Shown here piece by piece: positions 8,801-14,900 of a stretch of DNA of 28,894 nt. Both the position numbers and the translations under genes were made by a program. Location of the stretch: the IMG/VR virus record IMGVR_UViG_3300045974_000391, positions 1 through 28,894 of that record; one strand, written 5' to 3'. The notes under the pieces are model-generated. The model worked only from the letters and a program-made list of their open reading frames with translations, made no database searches and was not told the origin of the DNA. This stretch comes from a virus. Position 1 is the stretch's first letter; every line of letters begins with the position of its first letter.

Positions 8801-9635
8801 TCACAGCACGGTTTGATCCTAGAAACAAGGTAGCGTTAATACGCATCGAGAAAGTTGACCGGTTCTTGATATTCATCACGATCTCTTCGTGGGACACGAT
8901 CGCGTTCAGCTTAGCATTATCTGTAACTTCTGATAGATCGACGTCGTGCTGAATACCTACTAATGGGTTGGCTCGCAGGCTCTCGAAAGCGAACGCACTG
9001 TTACCAACAAGAGCCTTAGCATCAAACGCCGTGTAGTAACCAGCAAAGAGATCTTGCATGATGTTCATGGCTGTAGATTTCCCAGAACCGCTCTCGCCAT
9101 AGAAGACATAGAACTTCTGAATGTTAGAACTGTCTCCAGCGATTACAGACCCGATGGCCCATTCAATCTTGTGCAGTTCTTCTGGGTTATATAAGACGCC
9201 CATCAGCTTATCATACGACGGATGTTCACCAGGTTCTAGGGCATAATCTAGTTGTTTGCTTACTAGAGATTCTCTGGTTATTATGTCACCACGGAAACTA
9301 AGTTTCTTGTCAAGATCCTTGTAGTTGTCTCCGAGTTTCGTCATATAGGTTTTGAAGTTAGCCCAGGACCTGGATGAGAAGTTAGTCATAGTGCTTATTG
9401 ACACTTTAGACTTTGTCTTCTTCTCGATCTCTTGCTTCTTAAGGAACAGCGCCTGGTCAATCATCTGGGCCACTCTATACTCGTCAGTAGACCATAGGTT
9501 AGCTTCTTGATCCCAAACAGCGTAGAAACCTCCGCCTCGAATCATAAGGTCTTGACTTCGCATTACTTTGAAATCCGGGACTATATTAACGCCACCGGAC
9601 TTTTTTTTTGTTGCTGTAATCTTTAAGAAGTCCAA
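5889..9635 (-). CDS. Fused SF3/D5-like helicase, AEP-type primase and family B DNA polymerase
   Basis: One reading frame of about 1248 residues carries three replication enzymes. Numbering is from the TTG at 9635, chosen for the AGGAGG site just upstream; an upstream TTG at 9677 is also open. Residues about 140-340 are a D5-like helicase: Walker A FYGESGSGKST (K186), then GIQHDVDLS and FLGSNRAVKITD with a following arginine cluster. Residues about 490-600 resemble an archaeo-eukaryotic primase, with DID at 508-510 and SGQALHLHY (H545, H547). From about 705 on is a family B polymerase: exonuclease FDMEV (D708, E710), GFNNKGYDNH and YCKNDVV; polymerase motif A DVESMHP (D945), motif B KIHAINSVYG (K1010) and motif C KTDS (K1064, D1066). 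Motif C has lysine where DTDS has its first aspartate. The order is the reverse of primase-helicase fusions. Expected role: leading enzyme of phage replication. Confidence 0.85.
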   Translation of the reverse strand: MDFLKITATKKKSGGVNIVPDFKVMRSQDLMIRGGGFYAVWDQEANLWSTDEYRVAQMIDQALFLKKQEIEKKTKSKVSISTMTNFSSRSWANFKTYMTKLGDNYKDLDKKLSFRGDIITRESLVSKQLDYALEPGEHPSYDKLMGVLYNPEELHKIEWAIGSVIAGDSSNIQKFYVFYGESGSGKSTAMNIMQDLFAGYYTAFDAKALVGNSAFAFESLRANPLVGIQHDVDLSEVTDNAKLNAIVSHEEIVMNIKNRSTFSMRINATLFLGSNRAVKITDAKSGIVRRLVDIKPSGRRVPEMQYAILVKRIKLELGAIAHHCLKVYKKAGADYYSIYKPLQMMFETDTTFNFIANYADMLESEPYVLLSKMYTLYKEYCADSNIKGVMPKYKFREEMKVYFKEFHSNYKDGAKRLVDVFIGFLKHRLSPTIEYNDLECGDFEDFLELNQAPSKSILKTVCRECRAAYAEGDGVVHIDVTKSEMILDEIDEKKTHFVVLPPDHITIDIDLKDENGQKDLARAKDAAKEFPPTYAEVSNSGQALHLHYIYTGDIKKLKANFGPGIEIKKSTGHSALRRRLSLCNNHPITKLTGPLPTKERKLAEAKAIQTEKGLRDLIDRNLKKEIHAGTYPSVMFILTILDEAFKNGLRYDVSDMQQTILNFAMNSTNHAKEGMRCVSKMKWKSAHTEVEHAQTALAVDDRPMVYFDMEVYRNFNCVVYQTETSDEAVSIANPTKEDAEWLLTQKLVGFNNKGYDNHILYGISLGHKPEKIYQISDDIINNGKRWYYREAVGMSYLDIYEMLSDKKGLKKLQIEHGLNHMELDKPWNEDVKPNEIPGILKYCKNDVVTLKQIHKIYDADYKARQMLAAMSGLPLNASTMEHDARIIFGTDSNPKSQFVYTHLNEMFPGYEFDGKVSHYRGHEAGEGGFVYAEPGMYMGKIRVLDVESMHPRSIIQLNAFGDEYTQRFARLVNIRLAIKHKDYELAKELLAEQANLLTPDNAKDMAFALKIHAINSVYGLTMAKGGPFRDPRNVDNIIAKRGALFMIDLLIALQERGARVLHVKTDSVKLMDPTEEDVAFVHEFGQKYGYTFSEEDTYDRFCLLNKAVYIARKIDTDKWEAVGAQYAHPWVYKNLFQPGKPITYEDCGEIKSVTGGSSMYLKKNDTYIFQGRTGSFMPVLAEGGELYRLKDGKYYHVAGTTGHDWFPTAMVRELDLPIDKAYYDNLLAEAVEPIRAMGNFDLFFSKEN

Positions 9636-10168
9636 TGTTCCTCCTGTTCGATTAAGTACGCATTCATTTGGAACCAAAGCTCTACAAGTCGCTGATCCGC
9701 AGCCGGATGCTTTAACGGAAACAGCAGTCCGCGTGAACTGTATCTCCGTTTTATTACTTTTTGTAGTACAAGATACACAGCTGAGTCTATTGCGTCGATA
9801 TCCGTATACTCAGCATCGGATACGCATATACTCAAATTGTCCAACAATTCGAAAAAATATGATGGTATGTTATCTTCACGGGAAGTAATTTCTCCCATGT
9901 CATACGCTAATTGTATTAATAGTTCTAGCATAGATATGCGGGCTTCACTGAAGTCGTCAGTGTAAGGTATGCTGTACGTGTGAAAGAATTCTTTGCGCAA
10001 GCCTAACGCATAGGAAACTCGATTAGCATCGAGCGGCGTTCTAGCATCCGCCTGGAATTTCGTTCTGTCAAGTGCTCTGAACAAATATAGAAAAGTTTGC
10101 CCTGGCCGGGCGGATTCGACCAGAGCAAACAACCAGTCCAGATACAAGTTTCTTGTACTGGATAGCAT
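9623..10168 (-). CDS. Conserved phage protein of unknown function, replication operon
   Basis: The 181-residue protein has the pattern LYLDWLFALV near its start, ISMLELLIQLA in the middle, then YFFELLDNLSI, and near the end LLFPLKHP, DQR and VELWFQMNAYL. I have a general memory of this layout in conserved hypothetical proteins next to DNA polymerase genes in many siphoviruses, but I know no assigned activity. It is mostly helical, acidic in the middle, and has no membrane segment. Its last 13 bases overlap the replicase start (TTG), so its translation is probably coupled to replicase synthesis. A structural or regulatory role at the replisome is a guess from position only. Confidence 0.72.
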   Translation of the reverse strand: MLSSTRNLYLDWLFALVESARPGQTFLYLFRALDRTKFQADARTPLDANRVSYALGLRKEFFHTYSIPYTDDFSEARISMLELLIQLAYDMGEITSREDNIPSYFFELLDNLSICVSDAEYTDIDAIDSAVYLVLQKVIKRRYSSRGLLFPLKHPAADQRLVELWFQMNAYLIEQEEHWTS

Positions 10169-10179
10169 ATTGTGTTCTT

Positions 10180-10803
10180 CTACTCCCCGGTGTCGATGGG
10201 GCGGGTCTTCTTGTGCGGGTTGCCACCGCCAGTGTTAGCCGATGGTTGACCACGTGTTGATGAGAATGTTGACACAGCTGGTTTCTCATTCTTGGTAGGC
10301 AGTGGGATCGGCGCGGGGTCCTTCAGCATTGCCATTTTTTCAGGTGCAGTCACTGGTTGAACGGTCGGGGCAACTGCCTTAGCGTGAGTTTCAGCGACGC
10401 GAACTGGCTTCATGTATTTAGGCTTGGGCATAACATGAGCTGCCGCGAGTACCTTGTTAGCAACCGCTTCGCCTTTGAGCGCGTCCGGATTAATCGACAC
10501 GCCTTCGTACTTGACCGGAATAACTGGATCATGCGCTGGTGTATTAATCATTTTTTTGATAGCAGCTGCGGCAGTGGCTGGGTCAGTACCAACGGGTAGT
10601 TCGAACGTTTCACGTATGAATGCGTCTTCCGGAGTGTCATAAGGCGGAATCATTTCCAACTCGGGTTCAGGGAAGAGGTATGGTTCTGTGGTCTTCGCGA
10701 TTGCGTAACCGACTGCGGCCCCAACGACGAACCCGATTGCTATGCGTTGGACTTGCTTGTTCTTCGCGAATTCAATCGCGGACTTGATCAGTGCTGCTTG
10801 CAT
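10180..10803 (-). CDS. Small membrane protein with proline-rich tail
   Basis: I start at the ATG at 10803, seven bases after an AAAAGGAG ribosome site; an in-frame start 24 bases upstream lacks one. The product has 207 residues. Residues about 20-38 form a glycine-rich membrane helix (RIAIGFVVGAAVGYAIA) preceded by lysines and arginines, so the short N-terminus probably stays inside. The rest is a long low-complexity region rich in proline, alanine and lysine with many PxP pairs, probably unfolded. I do not recognise a family. The gene overlaps the end of the preceding small gene by 32 bases. A membrane anchor that holds a replication or lysis partner through the tail is possible, but nothing in the sequence shows it. 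Confidence 0.68.
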   Translation of the reverse strand: MQAALIKSAIEFAKNKQVQRIAIGFVVGAAVGYAIAKTTEPYLFPEPELEMIPPYDTPEDAFIRETFELPVGTDPATAAAAIKKMINTPAHDPVIPVKYEGVSINPDALKGEAVANKVLAAAHVMPKPKYMKPVRVAETHAKAVAPTVQPVTAPEKMAMLKDPAPIPLPTKNEKPAVSTFSSTRGQPSANTGGGNPHKKTRPIDTGE

Positions 10804-11065
10804 TGTTGTTGTTCTCCTTTTGTGCAAGTAATAATAATTTTTGGAATAACTCGGTTACGTGGACCATTGAGTTTATGTCAACTTCGACTACCCACATACC
10901 GTCTGGGAACTGCGGAGATGTTACCACTCCCTTAATAACGCCGAAGTCGTGGTAGCGAACCAGATCAGGCCAGGGGCATTCAAGTACAAACTTAGTTCCA
11001 GTTTCCTCAAGAACGATTACAGTAGTGCCCTTATTATCGTCGTTATATTGAACTATCGTGATCAC
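10772..11065 (-). CDS. Small protein, paralog of the next upstream gene
   Basis: The 97-residue protein starts with GTG, the G of which belongs to a TAGTG overlap with the upstream stop. An AAGGAG site lies seven bases before it. It shares a clear pattern with the upstream gene: M(I/L)TI, Y(N/D), TVI.LEE, G..F.LE near the start, and ELF/Y..LL.LAQK near the end. The two are therefore paralogs from a tandem duplication. The N-terminal half looks like a short beta sheet and the C-terminal part like one helix. This copy is less acidic in the middle than its sister and has an asparagine run (NNNN) at the end. No family is recognised. The position in the replication operon suggests a small accessory factor. 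Confidence 0.7.
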   Translation of the reverse strand: MITIVQYNDDNKGTTVIVLEETGTKFVLECPWPDLVRYHDFGVIKGVVTSPQFPDGMWVVEVDINSMVHVTELFQKLLLLAQKENNNNASSTDQVRD

Positions 11066-11316
11066 TATAAGTCTCCTTTTTGGGCTAGTGATAGTAAACG
11101 GTCATACAGTTCCCGCATGGAACGCAACTCGACAGGGTCAGCGGACACGGTCTCTGATATATTCAGGAACGATGGGGATTCCAGCATGAACAGGATTCCT
11201 TCGTCTCCGTATATGGTGTTCAAGCTGTCACTTTCGAGTCTGAACATTATTCCATTTTCTTCCAGCTCTATAACGGTGCTTTGGTCTTCTGTATCGTACT
11301 TATTTATCGTGAGCAT
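11065..11316 (-). CDS. Small acidic protein, paralog of the downstream gene
   Basis: The 83-residue form starts at the ATG at 11316, where similarity to the downstream paralog begins (M(L/I)TI at both starts), and has AGAGG upstream. The frame stays open to a TTG at 11490 with a better GGAGG site, which would give 141 residues. I prefer the short form because the extra N-terminal residues look unlike coding sequence and the region is coding-like in another frame. The protein is acidic with LEENG and LESPSF segments and a C-terminal helix ending in LLSLAQKGDL. Function is unknown. The gene couples to its paralog by TAGTG. Confidence 0.65.
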   Translation of the reverse strand: MLTINKYDTEDQSTVIELEENGIMFRLESDSLNTIYGDEGILFMLESPSFLNISETVSADPVELRSMRELYDRLLSLAQKGDL

Positions 11317-11521
11317 GGTTCCAACCTCTGGGCCTAGGCGGATCAAACGCTGGTTGGCTCTCGTAACATCCCTGGCCAACAGGTTTTTCATAGAGAAGCT
11401 GTTCTGATAGACGGTCACCAGCCGGGCTGCAATGCACGAACAATTCCGGACGATTAATCCGGTTAATATAGAAGTACCCGTCCTTATCAACGGGTACCTC
11501 CGAGACTAGCCCGTCCGCCTC
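11300..11521 (-). other. Coding-like open frame in register after the DUF6353-like gene stop
   Basis: After the TGA of the DUF6353-like gene (11522-11524), the same frame stays open for 73 codons to a TAA at 11300. It has natural-looking composition, for example DKDGYFYINRINRPELF and RLSEQLLYEKPVGQ. It has no ATG. GTG or TTG codons near the middle lack good ribosome sites. It could be a stop-codon read-through extension, a small gene with an unusual start, or the remnant of a gene lost when the downstream pair duplicated. It overlaps the possible long form of the next gene in another frame. Confidence 0.3.
11474..11497 (-). promoter_or_regulatory. Hairpin over a ribosome binding site
   Basis: A perfect 8-bp inverted repeat GTACCCGT / ACGGGTAC surrounds an 8-base loop. 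On the minus strand the stem abuts GGAGG (11497-11501), and the loop begins with the TTG (11490) that could start the long form of the small acidic protein. It could hide or expose that start. No poly-U follows, so it is not a terminator. Confidence 0.35.
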
Positions 11522-12397
11522 TCAAATAAGTTTGAAAATAACGCCCATGACGTTCGACTCGATCATAACTTCACTGGGCGCGAAATCAGATATTGTACGC
11601 ACAGGAAAGAGCACAATATGGGAATTGGGGTGATTAACATCGCGAACCCAACCGACCACCGCGCCGATGTCAGTTCTTTTAACATCAAACTCATCATGGA
11701 GTTCGTTCAGGAACACGTGTCCCCGCCCAACGAGCAGTTGGTTCAGACGGGTTTCAACCTGCTGAATGTGGAACGCGTTCGCCGCCTGGTCATCCATACG
11801 ATAGTAGCAACTGAATTTGTCCCAAAGGAATCCGAAACCCGTGCCATTGATCTTGATCTTTTCCGTTGGCAAACCAAGTTCTTTCAAATCTTTTTCAAGT
11901 TGACTGTTCACATCTTCTGAGAACGAATGCTCTGGCAGTGTTGCGCCTTTTCCATCTTCGTCGGCAACTGCGCCTGGAAATGCAGCAAGAAGTCCACCAG
12001 TCCGGTCACGATACTCACTGAACGCTTTAGTGACGGATGTCAATGCAGCGGCTGTTGCGGCATAACGACCATTTAAGATCTTGTACGAAGCTGCTGCACA
12101 GGCTGCACTAACGACTGCTGCGGCAACCATGGGAATAGCCGGTACTACCAGTTCGCGAACAGTGTCTAGAATAATATCCTGGCGGATTTGGGCGCTGTTC
12201 TCTACAGGATTCTCGCGAAGGTCAATCAGAGCAGCGCGAGCATTACGAATTGTGCCATTACGTTCGATCTTCTGGCCGTACTTCACAGCCTGGTAAATGG
12301 CGACTCCACCAACGACGATGCTGAGTCCCAGGAAAATCTCTGGTGAACGTTGTTTGGCTACAAAGATAGCTTTTGATACAAATTTGCTAATGTCCAT
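11522..12397 (-). CDS. DUF6353-like phage membrane protein
   Basis: The ATG at 12397 is chosen for its AAAAGGA site 5 bases upstream. The product has 291 residues with two hydrophobic helices, at about residues 17-38 (IFLGLSIVVGGVAIYQAV) and about 85-110 (an Ala/Val-rich stretch before SYKILNGRY). The C-terminal part has an LNELHDEFDV segment, GAVVGWVRD and a terminal strand ending GVIFKLI. This layout (two helices, then a cytoplasmic domain with LNExxDxLGxxRT-GxxVGW and a closing DGxI strand) is that of the DUF6353 family common in phages of gut Firmicutes, whose function is unknown to me. A distant paralog lies at 13605-14255. It is the second gene of the replication operon. Confidence 0.7.
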   Translation of the reverse strand: MDISKFVSKAIFVAKQRSPEIFLGLSIVVGGVAIYQAVKYGQKIERNGTIRNARAALIDLRENPVENSAQIRQDIILDTVRELVVPAIPMVAAAVVSAACAAASYKILNGRYAATAAALTSVTKAFSEYRDRTGGLLAAFPGAVADEDGKGATLPEHSFSEDVNSQLEKDLKELGLPTEKIKINGTGFGFLWDKFSCYYRMDDQAANAFHIQQVETRLNQLLVGRGHVFLNELHDEFDVKRTDIGAVVGWVRDVNHPNSHIVLFPVRTISDFAPSEVMIESNVMGVIFKLI

Positions 12398-12408
12398 GTT
12401 GATCCTTT

Positions 12409-12981
12409 TTAAACAGACAAGGGGAATGGGCGGGGCATAACTAACAGAACACCGCCAGACGGAAGAGTTTTTAATTCGTAGCGACTTAGTTGGATCATAT
12501 TCCAACCGAACTGAACATATGTATAATCTGGTACTTTCAGTCCAACAATTTCGTATAGATCTGCTACGGTTGCGTATGAATACTGCTCTATACGTTCATA
12601 GATTGCATTCACCACTAATGAGGCTTCATGTTCATTCCTAAACGCTAGATCCTCTAGTTGAGGAAACTGTGAACGAACTTGCTGGTATTGCTGAAACCTG
12701 TTGGGCTGCGCTACGGCAGGGAATTTAAGGCTCTGATCAAAGTGTTTTTGATAGGTAACGCGACCAGAACTAAGATTTGTTCCTGGACCCGGAGCACCTT
12801 GATCACCGTATAGCAAACGTTCAACAATGGACAGTACGCTGCCCTTAAACAGGGGAATCACAAATCCCCCGATGATATCCTGCACAATTGGGTTCTCAAA
12901 TAAGCTAGGTGCTCTTTTGACTTTCCCGATAGGCCTTACGATTGTTTTCTGAACTGGTTGTTCTTGAGGAGTGTCAGTCAT
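12409..12981 (-). CDS. Conserved Firmicutes-phage protein of unknown function
   Basis: I start at the ATG at 12981, five bases after AGGA; the frame stays open further up but only through a terminator. The 190-residue product has a hydrophobic, possibly membrane-associated segment at about 30-55 (IIGGFVIPLFKGSVLSIVE), a glutamine-rich linker, then a C-terminal domain with ATVADLYEIVGL, FGW and a last strand ending LLVMPRPFPL. I recall this C-terminal pattern (TVADLYDLVG...YGW...LPxPxPL) from small proteins that neighbour DUF6353-like genes in phages of Clostridia, without a known role. A strong terminator lies ten bases upstream of its ribosome site, so the operon it heads depends on read-through or an unseen promoter. 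Confidence 0.7.
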   Translation of the reverse strand: MTDTPQEQPVQKTIVRPIGKVKRAPSLFENPIVQDIIGGFVIPLFKGSVLSIVERLLYGDQGAPGPGTNLSSGRVTYQKHFDQSLKFPAVAQPNRFQQYQQVRSQFPQLEDLAFRNEHEASLVVNAIYERIEQYSYATVADLYEIVGLKVPDYTYVQFGWNMIQLSRYELKTLPSGGVLLVMPRPFPLSV

Positions 12982-12990
12982 TTTAATCCT

Positions 12991-13035
12991 AAAAAAAAAA
13001 TAAAGAGACCTGTCTTTTAGGGACAAATCTCTTTA
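12991..13035 (-). terminator. Strong terminator at the entry of the replication operon
   Basis: Perfect 8-bp stem TAAAGAGA / TCTCTTTA (13001-13008, 13028-13035) with an inner TGTC/GACA pairing, followed on the minus strand by ten T. It ends the two-gene transcript from promoter copy B, yet the next gene's Shine-Dalgarno begins at the end of the T run. Confidence 0.82.
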
Positions 13036-13046
13036 CATTCTTTTTG

Positions 13047-13355
13047 CTACTTGGGGGTAGCGGCGGGCTTAGCGGCGGGCTTAGCCTTTGGTGCTTGCTG
13101 AGGTGCGGGTTGCGGGATCTCGACCAATTCGGGCGCGGGTGCGTCGATACCATCAAAGGCGTCGATGAGACGGTCTTCGATGTAGGTCATGATTGCATCG
13201 CTGGCGGCGGCCTGGATGATTGCCGTGCCTATGGTGGCGATCGTGTCGCTCTTCAATAAGTCCAAGCTGATGGGCAGGATCTTATTAATGCTTCGTTCAA
13301 CTGCGATTCCTCCGAAGAGGGAAATCGTTCTGAGTACGATCGTTGGGATGATCAT
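13047..13355 (-). CDS. Small protein with proline- and alanine-rich basic tail
   Basis: The 102-residue protein has a mostly hydrophobic N-terminal half (residues 1-55, with ILPISLDLL and TIATIGTAIIQAAASDAI) that may lie in or on the membrane. An acidic stretch with IEDRLIDAFDGID follows, then a low-complexity tail of P, A, K and Q ending in KPAAKPAATPK. The tail is coded by short near-repeats (a GCGGCGGGCTT-type unit, plus strand, near 13060-13083). Its ATG overlaps the upstream stop as TGATG. No family is recognised. It shares the hydrophobic head plus PxP tail plan with the protein at 10180-10803. A terminator follows about ten bases after its stop. Confidence 0.65.
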   Translation of the reverse strand: MIIPTIVLRTISLFGGIAVERSINKILPISLDLLKSDTIATIGTAIIQAAASDAIMTYIEDRLIDAFDGIDAPAPELVEIPQPAPQQAPKAKPAAKPAATPK

Positions 13356-13537
13356 CAGATTGTCTCGTTGACGTTGGTTTCGACGATGGCTTCGACGACC
13401 TGGGGCTGGTCGATCTTGCTGGCGATGAAGCTGCCTGTTACGGCGGCTATCAAGACCATTGCGACCTGGGCGACGTTCTTGCGGAAGGTCTGGTTGCTTG
13501 CTAAAGCTTTGATGCTTTGAGCGGTTGGGAAGTTCAT
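13355..13537 (-). CDS. Single-helix membrane protein
   Basis: The 60-residue protein has a basic N-terminal helix, one membrane segment at about 22-43 (VAQVAMVLIAAVTGSFIASK), and an acidic C-terminal part with repeated VE pairs. The start has an AAGGAGA site about nine bases upstream and sits some 45 bases downstream of the TATAAT box of promoter copy B, the usual distance for this genome. Its stop overlaps the next start. The charge pattern suggests the N-terminus stays inside. Function is unknown; holin-like or lysis-regulator roles are possible for such a small protein but not shown. Confidence 0.68.
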   Translation of the reverse strand: MNFPTAQSIKALASNQTFRKNVAQVAMVLIAAVTGSFIASKIDQPQVVEAIVETNVNETI

Positions 13538-13581
13538 TTTTTGGTTCTCCTTATGTGGGTTGTTTGGTGCGGATAAGATGT

Positions 13582-13606
13582 GGTTCTATTATATCCCATG
13601 TTATTT
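13582..13606 (-). promoter_or_regulatory. Promoter-like repeat, copy B
   Basis: Minus strand: ATAACATGG, one base, then ATATAATAGAACC. TATAAT lies at 13588-13593. It overlaps the stop codon of the upstream gene, with no terminator between, and leads to the two small genes at 13537-13047. Confidence 0.72.
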
Positions 13607-14255
13607 AGAAAATCATTTTAGGCAAAGGATCAACAGAAAGCACCACAACTGGCAACGTATCATCCTTAAGACGGGGGCTGAGCTTAAACACGATAGGGCC
13701 ATACGTCCACCCGATCTGTCCACCGCCACTAATATGCTGCAGACCAAGTTCATCGCAGTAATCGTCCATGGTTGCCATCATCTGCCCGAGGATTTGGTAG
13801 TTCAGGTTCTGACAGACTTTATGAATCTTTTCTACGCTGGAGATAAATGATTGGCCTGTTGTGTTATCTAGGCAGTAAGCGTTCGGCTGGACAAGAAGCT
13901 GCTCACCAGGAGGAATCCTGAAATCATTGTCGACACTGTCCTGCATGATGCGTGCTTCGGCATCTTCTAGAGCCTTCGGCGGTAAAGCCGTACGTAGATC
14001 CTTAAGAGCGCCTTTAGTCATATCGTAAGCTCCAAGAAGGGAATCAAACCGGCGAGCATCTCGCACGTTAGAAATTATGAGCAGTCCACTGGCTACTGTG
14101 AACATGATGACTGCAGGAGTGTAGGCCTGCGCATGCTCTTGCATATTGCCCTCTACAGGCCTATCCTTGAGCCTTCGAGTAGCTAACACAGCGCTAACGA
14201 CCGAACCAGCGTACAGTCCGATCGCGATCGCAGTCGTAACGTTAGATATCCGCAT
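13605..14255 (-). CDS. DUF6353-like membrane protein, distant paralog
   Basis: The ATG at 14255 is chosen for its GAGG site; the frame is open further but without a site. The 216-residue product has two hydrophobic segments, at about 5-28 (TTAIAIGLYAGSVVSAVLA) and 45-65 (TPAVIMFTVASGLLIIS). A cytoplasmic part follows with LGQMMATMDDYCDELGL and GGGQIGWTYG, then a last strand ending PLPKMIF. The same order (two helices, a conserved helix before ELGL or FDV, a GxxxGW turn, a closing strand) is found in the protein at 11522-12397. The two look like diverged copies, though identity is low by eye. It ends the four-gene transcript from promoter copy C, and promoter copy B overlaps its stop codon. 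Confidence 0.65.
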   Translation of the reverse strand: MRISNVTTAIAIGLYAGSVVSAVLATRRLKDRPVEGNMQEHAQAYTPAVIMFTVASGLLIISNVRDARRFDSLLGAYDMTKGALKDLRTALPPKALEDAEARIMQDSVDNDFRIPPGEQLLVQPNAYCLDNTTGQSFISSVEKIHKVCQNLNYQILGQMMATMDDYCDELGLQHISGGGQIGWTYGPIVFKLSPRLKDDTLPVVVLSVDPLPKMIF

Positions 14256-14595
14256 GGGTCCTCTTTTGAATATCTTTAATAAAACCCGTAAGGTAACCCC
14301 GCAGAGCAGTAACGACAATTCCCGGCATTTTCCAGGAGCTAAATGTCTTAAAGCTTTCAGTAGTAACCTTTACAAGCGTGAACGCCCCGTTAGCCTTGTG
14401 CGGGTCCATCGACGCGACGACCACCAAGTTTTCCCGCTCGGAATAGATAACGTACCGATCTGTGCATCCGTGCACAGGTGTAAGGGAATCAAGGAGAAGC
14501 TCAAATGTCCGCTCAAACTCTCCATGGATCTTTTCCATAGTTGTGTCAACAACTTCGAGACTGTCAACATAAGCATCAAACATTTCTTTTGTCAT
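14242..14595 (-). CDS. Hypothetical protein
   Basis: I do not recognise this 117-residue protein. The ATG at 14595 forms a TAATG overlap with the upstream stop, which decides the start in the absence of a good ribosome site. The N-terminal third looks like a long acidic helix (residues 5-40). The rest alternates strands and helices, with RYVIYSERENLVVVASMD and a C-terminal helix ending GYLTGFIKDIQKR. No membrane segment is seen. Fourteen bases at its end overlap the next gene. It shares a transcript with two other unknown soluble proteins and the DUF6353-like protein, which suggests a common, unknown job. Confidence 0.65.
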   Translation of the reverse strand: MTKEMFDAYVDSLEVVDTTMEKIHGEFERTFELLLDSLTPVHGCTDRYVIYSERENLVVVASMDPHKANGAFTLVKVTTESFKTFSSWKMPGIVVTALRGYLTGFIKDIQKRTHADI

Positions 14596-14900
14596 TATTC
14601 TACCCACGCGTCGGAATTTGGGTCGGTCGGATTGTGGCGCTTGCGATCTTTCTTCATTCGGGTGATGTTCACTTTCTTTTTTTGAAGAAGGTCCAGGCGC
14701 TTTTGCAGATGAAGAACCTTAGGGCTGTTAAGAACTTCCAAAAGTGGGTTATCGCCGACAGCCATGAAGATATCCGATTCAACTTCTTCGATAAGGACTT
14801 CGACCTGTTCAGCCGGGGATAGTTTTTCGGACTTGATCGGTTTATACATGGTTTGAACGTTGCTAACAACGCGGACCATCTTACGCGATTTGTGATTCAT
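14595..14900 (-). CDS. Hypothetical basic protein
   Basis: The 101-residue protein is basic at both ends and acidic in the middle (QVEVLIEEVESDIFM, residues 32-46). It then has a long basic helix (LHLQKRLDLLQKKKVNI and following, 63-87) likely to form a coiled coil or bind nucleic acid. The start at 14900 has an AAAGGTG site and overlaps the upstream gene by 20 bases. An internal ATG at 14879 is the alternative. No family is recognised. It contains no cysteine pair or zinc motif. Confidence 0.62.
   Translation of the reverse strand: MNHKSRKMVRVVSNVQTMYKPIKSEKLSPAEQVEVLIEEVESDIFMAVGDNPLLEVLNSPKVLHLQKRLDLLQKKKVNITRMKKDRKRHNPTDPNSDAWVE

Noticed and set aside
12398-12505. N-terminal extension of the DUF6353-like protein
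   Set aside because: It overlaps the upstream gene by about 100 bases in another frame; AAAAGGA precedes the ATG at 12397.
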